Shown piece after piece: positions 56,091 through 64,000 of a stretch of 64,000 bases of DNA. How positions within the stretch are numbered: position 1 is the stretch's first letter; each line of letters opens with the position of its first letter. The DNA is from Leptodontidium sp. MPI-SDFR-AT-0119 (lineage: Eukaryota; Ascomycota; Leotiomycetes; Helotiales; Leptodontidiaceae). The stretch spans positions 682,001 to 746,000 of the forward strand of contig JAHLEZ010000013.1 of the NCBI GenBank assembly GCA_020726505.1. Reading direction: 5' to 3'. Under the pieces are notes generated by a model, which searched no databases, was not told the DNA's origin, and was given only the letters and a program-made list of their open reading frames with translations. Position numbers and translations under genes: made by a program.

Positions 56091-57030
56091 GGTTTTTGGT
56101 TTTTGGAACTTCCGTGGCAATGTTGTGCTCTGCTCTGGGCTTGATACTTGGAAATTGGCCAATTGTATCTTGTCTGTCTTTGCTTTGCTTGTTGGATGGT
56201 TTCACTGGCGTGCATCGATACATGAGGGGTCAGTCAGTACATTGCATTACATCGCATCGCCTCTCTAACGAGGGTTTTTCTATATACCACCTACCTACCT
56301 ACCTACATACCTGCATACAAATCCTCGACATCTCCCAGAACCCATCGCCTCCCCTTTCTGACCTTTCTTTCCTGGGAATATGGACGTGCTGCGAGTGATT
56401 CTCTTGTTGTTTGGCACCTGTATGATATCTACGCCGCCCTCTCCCCACTCTCGTTCCTCTCCATCTCAGCATCCGACTTGACTCAAGTCACATCAAGTCA
56501 CTCGAGTCCAGGTCAGCCTGTGGCAACACACACATTTCACTCCACCTATAATATACAAGACCAGACCAGACTCCTTGCTCCCCCCCTCTCCCACATCTAC
56601 ATCTCTGCCTATTAGATCTACACTTCCCCCAGTTCTATCTACCTCACCCTCCCCGAGTACTGCTATGCATGCTGTGTTATGTTCTACACCGCCACCCCCT
56701 CACCAACTCCACACCTATTGTAAATACCAGGTCTCAAATCTCAAATCTCAGGTCTCACTCAGCCTCGGACATACTACACAAACCCCGGAAAGAAAAGATA
56801 TCCGTATCGTACCCCAATAAGAACATCTCCCGCTTTCAACATGACTTGAGCTGCTTGAGCTGTTGACTCCGCCTCAAAACGCTCTCCACTGTTCCACAAT
56901 TCTACGCCTCCCCACCTTCTTTCTATCTCGCACTTGTACATGCAGATGCAGTACAATTGACTATACTGTAAAGAGATAACCCCCCCTGCCCCCGGAACTG
57001 GAACTGAGAGCGAGAGAGAGAGAGGGGGGT

Positions 57031-57059
57031 GGGGGGGGGGGGGGGGGGGGGGGGGGGGG
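57031..57059. repeat. Poly-G tract, 29 nt
   Basis: Uninterrupted G run directly visible, preceded by (GA)n and GGGGGGT. Such a run could form G-quadruplexes on this strand; exact length is uncertain in any assembly. Confidence 0.9.
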
Positions 57060-57971
57060 AGCAAGAGATGAAATGAAAATGCAACATGCACAAAGCGAGG
57101 AGGTGGACTAGATTAGAGAACGAGGCTATGCTATGTACTGGGTACTCCCATCTCATATGAACCTTACGGCACAAACAAGCACAGACTCACATCGAATCGA
57201 ATCGAATCGTAATTCTCAAAACCCGCAGTGGTGCGTTTAGCAAGTGAGTAAGTATCCATGTATGTTTTCCGTGTTTCAAATGGCCTAAAAAAAAAGGGAG
57301 TTTACAATTGGATTTGGTTCAATACCGACTCAGGGTCTTGGGGGATGTGCGAGGGAGCAGAACGGAGAAGTACTCAAACCGTTGTCAAGTGGAAAAGAGA
57401 TAGAAGCAAACGAGAGCCAATAGTAGATGTGCAGTGGTGAAATGTAAATACGAAGAAGGCAAACACACAACATACATCACAACACAGCACGAAAGAAACA
57501 GAGGCAGAGTATTAATAAAAACGTATGTATGTTATTTTTCTTCTCTCAATTCCTCCATCCACCCATCAATCCAGCCATCGAAGAAGAAAGGTACCAACTA
57601 AACCAACCAGCACCATGAATCAAAGCCATGCATTCGTGCATACTGCCTGTAGTGTACAAGTTTCGAGTGTGCTGCGCGAATCTCGATCCGTAAAGTCATC
57701 CAAACCACATCTCATCGCGAAAAGGGTATTTCAAATGCCCCGAAAAAAAGAGGGGGGAAAGACTCATCATCCACCCCACAGTGAAGTTTCACTCCCAGTC
57801 CAAAAACGCCTGAGAATTTTTATGTACATACCATACCCGGCCCGTCCTGCGAATTACAGAGCTACCATTATACTTCGTCGTGTTGTAAGTTTGTTTGTCG
57901 TTCGAACCCTAGTTGCTAGAGCAGATCGATTCGATCGACGTGTATTTGAATGCTGTTGTCATAGTTCATGC

Positions 57972-59222
57972 TTAGATGACAAAGCAAGTCAATCCAACAG
58001 CGGCGATCATAACCCAATATCCGCTGGCCTCAATGAGGGTTCGTACAGCTGCGTTGGTGGAGGTGATCGCATCCTCAGTTCCTCCAGCTGCAGTTGTGCC
58101 ATTGGGAAGGGTGCCATTGAGAAGAATGGTACTTGTGCCGTTGACATCAGCAACAGTGACCAAAGATTGGTTCAGCTTGAAGTAATCTCCATCGCCGATG
58201 ATCGAGTCGAGGAAGGTGTAGTTTCCATCGTCATCACAACCACAGACGGCGTACTGGGCGCAGAGACAGGTAACGGGCTTGGACTCGTTCACTCCTCCAT
58301 CATCCTGGCGAATGACGAGTTCGGGAAAGTCACGGGTTGGGGTGTTTGTTGTATTGGTGTCAGTGCTATTGCGGCGAGCAGTTCTATTGCGGAAACTGTA
58401 ATTGTTGTAGTATGGATATCCGTATGCACCATATAGCCAGAGACCTGGGTAGATGGAAAGTAGACCAACACCTAGGAAGACGGGGGTAATGCCTCTGGGT
58501 GATCTTCCACCAGAAGTATATGGGGTTGAAGCTCCTCCGCCATATTTGCCACCAAATCTAGGAGTGACGCCTGATCCGGTTTTGGTAGAACCTCCTGCAT
58601 TGGAGCTAGATGAGCCTCTGCCAGTAGCTCCGGAACTAGTTTTGTCAGCATCGTCCTTCTTGCCATAATCTTTCGGGGCGCGATGACCACTTGTAGGGCC
58701 CATCCTGACAACATTGGGTCCAGAAAAGCGACCAGAAGAAGACATATATCTTCCATCAAATCGACGGGGTCGAAGTGAGATGTCCTTCACTTCTCCAGCA
58801 GCCGGCTTCGATAGGTCCTCAAGAGCATGGTCACGAGCAGCGCGGTAGCACTCTCGCGACGGCGACGAAGTCAAAGTACTACTTCCAACTCCCGCCACCC
58901 TCTGTCTGTCTCCCCCTTTCGAATGGACGAGCTCCTCCCCTTGTATAAAAGCCGGAACATACCCAGATGACGAGCCACTGCTGCCCGAAGAACCTCCTTT
59001 GCCAGAGGAACCAGAACTACTTCCTCCTCCACCGCCCTTACCTCCTCCTCCTCCGCCGCCCTTCCGCTTCCATAGATCGCTGACGGGCGCAAAGAGTCGC
59101 TCTGCCTCTCTTGCTGCCTCGCGCCGCGGTGTCGAGACATCTGAGACGGGTTGTGGGTGTGCGAGGACGGGGGTGTTGGTTGCGAGTAGGCATACTACTG
59201 TGATGGCCTTGAGAAACCTCAT
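57972..59222 (-). CDS. GPI-like surface protein, Gly/Ser-rich (DUF7732-like)
   Basis: Single exon, 416 aa. Residues 1-21 are a signal peptide (MRFLKAITVVCLLATNTPVLA). Residues about 53-87 are a Gly/Ser repeat (GGGGGGG, SSGSSG). A short hydrophobic stretch around 248-268 (ITPVFLGVGLLSIYPGLWLYG) precedes a Tyr-rich GYPYYNN patch. The C-terminal domain has CLCAQYAVCGCDDDGN with four close Cys, several N-glycosylation sites, and LVTVADVNGT, as in the fungal domain I know as DUF7732. The chain ends in a hydrophobic tail (GYWVMIAAVGLTCFVI) without basic residues, typical of a GPI-anchor signal. It is likely at the plasma membrane or wall. No enzyme motif. Confidence 0.85.
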   Translation of the reverse strand: MRFLKAITVVCLLATNTPVLAHPQPVSDVSTPRREAAREAERLFAPVSDLWKRKGGGGGGGKGGGGGSSSGSSGKGGSSGSSGSSSGYVPAFIQGEELVHSKGGDRQRVAGVGSSTLTSSPSRECYRAARDHALEDLSKPAAGEVKDISLRPRRFDGRYMSSSGRFSGPNVVRMGPTSGHRAPKDYGKKDDADKTSSGATGRGSSSSNAGGSTKTGSGVTPRFGGKYGGGASTPYTSGGRSPRGITPVFLGVGLLSIYPGLWLYGAYGYPYYNNYSFRNRTARRNSTDTNTTNTPTRDFPELVIRQDDGGVNESKPVTCLCAQYAVCGCDDDGNYTFLDSIIGDGDYFKLNQSLVTVADVNGTSTILLNGTLPNGTTAAGGTEDAITSTNAAVRTLIEASGYWVMIAAVGLTCFVI

Positions 59223-61038
59223 GTTGATGAAGCTGATGTAATTAATTCGCCGAATATCCTGTCCTATCGTATCCGACCCTCTGCTTGTTTCGATTCTTCT
59301 GAAGAATATGTGTGCGCAATGTATGTAACCAAAGATAGAGACTTCGATCGATGGTCGGTGAGTGTTTATGTGTGTTTTTGGGATAAAGAAGACGGGAGCG
59401 TAGCTGTTTGGTGTTGTTTCAGCCGGTGGAGATGATGCAGATGGATGAGTGAAAGGTGGCTTGGGTGGTGGAGAAGTAGGAACACCGAATGGATAAGCTT
59501 ATATGGAAGGCGCAGGGGTGCTCGCTCATGGGTTAGGCCGTTTGCCTCGTCCGATGCTGGAAGATTTGATTTGATTGACGCCCTAGAATCCCGAATTCTC
59601 CATTTTCTGCCTTGGAGTGCGCCTGCCAAGGGACCCCAGGGAGAGATGTGGCACATCCGGCTTGATGTCAAATTTGTTTAGTTTCGTTTGGAATAGTGGA
59701 CTAAGTAAATCCTCACTTCTCACTGGGTTTGATCCGTTCCGTTTGGGTGTCTATGCCGATGCCCGTACACCATTCCCTCTCAAATCCTGACAGCACAGCA
59801 ATCCAATTCATAACAAGCACATGCGATATGGGAAGGGAAGATGGCCTAACATGGCATCCATCACATCACTGCATCATCATCATCATCGACTCATCATCGA
59901 CTCACGACCAGCACACCCACACCAGCACCCACACGGAGAAGCGATCTCTTGATTTGAATACACGATGTTAGCTCTGCCCGCTGCTCTGTCATACAGTTCT
60001 GCGGATCAACCCAACCCAACCCAGATCAGCCGGCTATGTTTGCCCCTAACCTCACCCATGATCATTCGTTCTTTGTTGGGAATAACGGAAGCAGTATGGA
60101 ACGGTCTCCTCTATCCAATAGGGATTTTGATGCCGGGCTGCGCCTCCTCCGCCTTGGAAGCTAAAAGCTAAGCCTTCCGATTTCCTTCCAATCTCTTGTG
60201 ATCTTGGCGCCCGTCACGCTTTTTGGGAAATATACGACGGCTGCACTGTGCACTGTAATGCAGTTTGTCTCGGGTCGTCGGGTTCGGTTGTGGCGAGGAA
60301 TGCAATAAATTGTATCTTGTACGGATATCTGCAGTACGGCTGTAAGTCATGGAAGAGAAATGAGAAATGATTAGAATTGAGTCTTCTGATTGGCGGGGTT
60401 ACGGATCAACAAGGCTGAGCTGCGATCGAGACGGATCCATGCAGCCATGTGCGATGATATCGATGATCCACACTGTGGGACCCTTGAATATGTGATTTTC
60501 AATCAGGTGACTGGAACTGGGATCTACTTCCTCCCGGCTAGGGACTAGGGAGGCTTTGATCTGATAGCATGTTAGGCATACCAGAAGGCTTTCATGAGCG
60601 TGCGGAATGTGCTCCTAGAAGGATAAAGAATCACCTCAGGTGAGGTTCTGAGGCGTAGCTCGATGTGGGGAGAGGGGCTTTGAAGTCAGAGCTAGAGCGG
60701 AGGGATCCAGAGATTGATTACTAGCTTGGGGAAATCTGCCTAGCAGGCTTCTAGAAGAATGTGAGTTGGAGAAAAGGTCCAAGGGATTTTTGGAATGAGC
60801 GTTTATCATCAGATGGGTTCAGGCGACCATGGTTGACGAAATCCCTCCATCTTCTGCCTAGGATCCAGAAACGAGATCAGGACCTCCGAGCAAGTACTCA
60901 TGTCATCCGGTAGAAAGGTCCATTGGGCAGTCGAAGATCGTTCGGATAGGCTGCAGAACCAAAATCTGCTGGTATTGATATCATCTATTCATAACAGTAC
61001 TTTTAACTCCCGAGTCCCAACCTTCGTCATACATCGGC
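59223..61038. other. Intergenic region
   Basis: A (CAT)n-type repeat with TCATCATCGACTC units at about 59872-59905. The first 200 bp are probably the GPI-like gene's leader. No gene seen. Confidence 0.55.
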
Positions 61039-62628
61039 TCACTTCAACTCCTTCTCCAAGACTGCAGGAGCGGTGATAGTCTGGCCCTTCAACTTGTCTA
61101 ATCCTTCTCCACCCTATGAAATCATTAGCATCCTTAAAATAGAACAAGAAAGAGAGAAACTTACATAGCTTATCAATGGCGAGACCTCAATACCATCATC
61201 GCTACCAGAACTGACAACAGTCGCTCCAGCAGCCTGGACCCATCGCTTGCCTTGGTCCATAATATCCTTCTTACTGGTATCTGGGTCATCCTCACCAGTA
61301 CCCCTAGCGTTCTTCAACGGCGAGAATTCGTCCTCACGCTTAACCTCCATACAGGCGAATTGCTTGAGCTCCAGCATTGGGAAGCAATCGAACACAAATT
61401 GCTCCAACTTGATTCCATTGGGCTTCTCTGGCTTGACAGTAGTTCCCTTATCGGTGTCAACATATGGGATCTTCTTGCGAGCAACGTGGTGAGGAAGCTT
61501 ATGTGCCCAGGTAGGGATCGACTCGAGGAAGCGGAATGAATAGTAGTGGTTGACGATATTGGCGGCTCTGAACTTCAGGACATCGGGTTGCTTAAGATCT
61601 TTCGCCTCGGCAGTCTCCTTATCAATTTCGGAGTACTCAACGACATCTGGCTTGCCGTTCTTGAGGAGGATGAGACCGACGGACTCGGTGGCATTGCGCT
61701 TTCGGACGACCTTCGTGGCGATATCGACGTCCTTAGAGGCGGAGAAGCCAATGAAAATTGGATCAGCGACCTTTACTAGACAGTTGTCCACGCAATACGC
61801 ATGGATATGTTGGATGCCGCGTTTTCGCATATCGCTCATGACACTGGATGTAACCAATGCCTGGTAGATACCGCCATTTCCATCTGGAGCAACTGCCACT
61901 CTTCCCTTACTCTCCAACAAGATCTTGCCCTCATTCGAGATACAAGGCAAAACGCCCTGCTCGAAAATCATAACGTTCTCCTTCTCCAACCCAAAATAGT
62001 TGTTTTCTTGGAAGTATTTCTCTGTAGGTCCCCTCGTAGGTCCACTAGTCATGACATACCACGGAACCACCACCTCGCCCTTCCCACTCTTCTTGTTTGC
62101 CAAATGCTGAACCTTCCGGATACGCTCTGCTTGGATCTGGAAGAGTGATTTCTCGGAAGGCAGACCGATGTTGAAGCAACCCTTTGGATCTGAACTGCCC
62201 AATCGTGTGCCTTGTCCTCCAGCCATAAGCACTACACCGACTTTGTTCTCTGCAATCAAGTCCAGACCCGACTCATACCACTTTTCGATATCCTCGGCCT
62301 TTGAATCGAGGATACTGGCTGTAGCAGATTCTGGGAGAGGCTCGAGGCCTGTCTCCTTGTCGGCATCTTTCGTCTGGGCTGGGGGGTTGAGGGCTCGATC
62401 TGTGATGGTGTTTATATGTGCTGGGTCGAAGGAAGAAAGTTGTTCGAAGAGTGCAGCTTTTTCTGGGACACTCAGATCGTCGTAGAAAGCAAAGACCTGC
62501 TCTTGCTTTGCCTTTGCGTATTTCTCCTTGAGCTCTTGCAGCTCTGAAGAACTTGGTTCTCTAGCGGCCTCTGGCTGCCCCTCTCCTCCAAGGTGCATCT
62601 TGTTCAGGACGTTCTTGGCGGCTTCCAT
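61039..62628 (-). CDS. uap1: UDP-N-acetylglucosamine pyrophosphorylase
   Basis: Two exons, 62628-61165 and 61113-61039, give 512 aa. The 51-nt intron (GTAAGT...TCATAG, with a GCTAATG branch-like site) lies near the 3' end; reading through it would replace the true C terminus [16 protein letters not shown]. The enzyme makes UDP-GlcNAc from UTP and GlcNAc-1-P in the cytosol, feeding chitin, N-glycan and GPI synthesis. The nucleotide-binding [17 protein letters not shown] (about 130), [20 protein letters not shown], the HAYCVDN uridine/sugar site, and the [11 protein letters not shown] and IKLEQFVFD blocks are all present. Start is the first ATG; length is usual for fungal UAP1. Confidence 0.97.
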
Positions 62629-63135
62629 GATGGTGTGTTGCGTGTGAAGTTGGATCGGTTTGTAAATAGAATTTGAGAATGAAGAACGGGATATGTGGAG
62701 GAATTTTCTGGGACTTCGTAGCTTTATGGTTTTTCATACGAAGACGTAGCTGGACTGGTAGTGTTTATATTTATAGACTCCGCCCCGCCATTAGCTCGTT
62801 GACAGGGGGGAAGCTGCAGGCACGGCAAGCTGATGGGTCCGCCACCTCCTTTTCGAATGTTAGCGTCCATCCTTCAATCAACACATTTCCTGCAACCACA
62901 TGACCCATTTAGTGAAGAGGAATAGAGTATAAAGCTTTCCATCCTATCTCAGGCAGTTCCTATGCGATTCTTTTAATTCACATTGGATTAAGCAAGCGTC
63001 GGATCTATTTGCCATCCTGTCGAGTCTTAATTTCTACGGGGTATTAAGACATCTTTTCGAAGTGACGAGAGAACACGAGCTTTTCAAAGCGTAAAGGGTG
63101 TTGAGGGAGGTGTCATTGTGGTTGAGTCTTGCCAA
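62629..63135. other. Divergent promoter region UAP1/DNA glycosylase
   Basis: 507-bp shared region; no named element recognised. Confidence 0.55.
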
Positions 63136-64000
63136 ATGGACAGCCTCATTAAGGTCGAGGATGGCAATGAAGAGAACCCAAACCTCTCCGAATTCAACCC
63201 TCCTCCAGCAAGCTTCAAAGGACGACTGAACCTAGCACACTACTCCTTCTCACCCAAAATCAAACCAGAGCCCGCAAGGCAAAGCCCTCGACTACATCCA
63301 ACAACCAACTCTACTTCAAAACGCAAATCCACCCATCATCTAACACCCTCTCCCTCCCCAACCAAGAAATCCAAATCCAAATCCCGCTCTCCCTCCGGTT
63401 ATGCCCCTCCTTCAACTTATGCACACCTCCCCGAACTCAGGGACGTTCTGCAAAATAATTTAATATGCGTCTTCATTGGTCTCAATCCAGGTATTGAAAC
63501 TGCTCGCTCAGGCCACGCATATGCGCATCCCTCGAACCTCTTCTGGAAGTTGCTGCATAGCAGCGGCTGTACACCTCGTCGATGTTCGCCCGAGGAAGAC
63601 GGTGATCTGCCCCGGCTTTTTGGGCTGGGTAACACGAATATCGTGGCGAGACCCACGAGGAATGGTTCCGAGTTGAGTAAAGGGGAGATGGATGATAGCG
63701 TGGCGGTATTAGAGGAGAAGATTAGGGTCTGTAGGCCCGAGGCGGTGTGTTTAGTTGGCAAGAGTATTTGGGAAAGTGTGTGGAGGGTAAAACACGGGCG
63801 GAAAATAAAAAAGGAGGAGTTCAGGTATGGGTGGCAAGACGAGGGGGAGAATATGGGTGTGGTGAAAGAGGGGGAGGAGAAGTGGGAGGGTGCCAAAGTC
63901 TTTGTTGCTTGTAGTACGAGTGGACTTGCTGCGAGTTTGAAGCCTGCGGAGAAGGAAGAGATATGGAGGGAGCTAGGTGTCTGGGTTGAGCAGAGGAGAA
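63136..64000 (+). CDS. TDG/MUG-type uracil/thymine DNA glycosylase, partial
   Basis: The frame from ATG 63136 is open to the window end (288 codons), so the 3' end is missing; family length suggests only a few residues are lost. It is a monofunctional base-excision glycosylase for G:U and G:T mismatches. The first ~95 residues are a basic, Ser/Lys-rich disordered tail (KKSKSKSRSP). The catalytic domain starts LRDVLQNNLICVFIGLNPGIETARSGHAYAHPSN, with Asn in the GLNPG motif as the catalytic position and FWKLL after it. Motif two appears as VACSTSGLAASLKPAEK. A Glu/Lys-rich insert (KWEGAKV region) is larger than in bacterial MUG. No intron seen. Confidence 0.9.
   Translation, partial: MDSLIKVEDGNEENPNLSEFNPPPASFKGRLNLAHYSFSPKIKPEPARQSPRLHPTTNSTSKRKSTHHLTPSPSPTKKSKSKSRSPSGYAPPSTYAHLPELRDVLQNNLICVFIGLNPGIETARSGHAYAHPSNLFWKLLHSSGCTPRRCSPEEDGDLPRLFGLGNTNIVARPTRNGSELSKGEMDDSVAVLEEKIRVCRPEAVCLVGKSIWESVWRVKHGRKIKKEEFRYGWQDEGENMGVVKEGEEKWEGAKVFVACSTSGLAASLKPAEKEEIWRELGVWVEQRR

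Larger units (their letters stand above)
55986..57971. other. Convergent intergenic region with homopolymers
   Basis: The 2-kb region holds the T26 and G29 tracts listed separately, a (CTAC)n run at about 56288-56305 and a (GAATC)n run at about 57193-57209. Plus-strand frames over 57525-58436 are the antisense of the GPI-like gene in their second half. No gene supported. Confidence 0.6.

Noticed and set aside
57525..58436. 303-codon plus-strand frame
   Set aside because: Its second half is antisense to the signal-peptide protein at 57972-59222, which has the convincing domain pattern.
1..64000. tRNA genes
   Set aside because: I looked for B-box-like GGTTCGANNCC on both strands; the few hits (e.g. 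near 670, 1850 and 34881) have no matching A box or cloverleaf. A tRNAscan run would settle it.

Overview
The window looks like nuclear DNA of a filamentous ascomycete. Genes carry short introns (about 49-180 nt) with fungal GTANGT donors and CTNAC-type branch sites. Intergenic regions are long, and the markers are typical of the group: an AA9 lytic polysaccharide monooxygenase, a fungal STAND-type N-terminal domain, and secreted proteins of fungal-only families. My guess is Leotiomycetes, but the sequence itself does not prove the class. No rRNA, tRNA, CRISPR array, intact transposon or viral element was seen.

Layout. 1-5.4 kb: no supported gene. 5.4-7.4 kb: a hexose transporter with a long pyrimidine-rich leader. 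7.9-9.6 kb: a run of three very small minus-strand genes; two become readable only after introns are removed. 10.2-16.9 kb: two tandem paralogues with a fungal STAND N-terminal domain, ankyrin repeats and an unnamed C-terminal region. The upstream copy is intact (747 aa, six exons). The downstream copy keeps the same exon plan but is broken in its last exon by three frameshifts, one of them an exact 10-bp tandem duplication. 18.3-19.2 kb: AA9 LPMO. 21.0-22.6 kb: secreted protein of unknown function. 24.9-25.8 kb: small multi-pass membrane protein.

From 27 kb on the window turns into conserved housekeeping genes: a CCC2-type copper ATPase, COP9 signalosome subunit 7, a Rax1-like RGS membrane protein, ribosomal protein eL31, a UBE2C-type E2, CHK1 kinase, a small membrane protein, a SprT-like metalloprotease, an F-box protein, a large disordered protein with a membrane tail, mitoribosomal protein mS38, a GPI-like surface protein, UDP-GlcNAc pyrophosphorylase and, cut by the window end, a TDG/MUG-type DNA glycosylase.

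How genes may work together: the APC/C E2 and CHK1 are head-to-head across a 448-bp region containing an MCB-like ACGCGT, which suggests shared cell-cycle control. The hexose transporter and LPMO both fit growth on plant polysaccharide, but they are not adjacent and there is no direct evidence of co-regulation. The 7.9-24.9 kb stretch (small orphan genes, a decaying paralogue, secreted proteins, low gene density) looks like an accessory region next to a conserved block.
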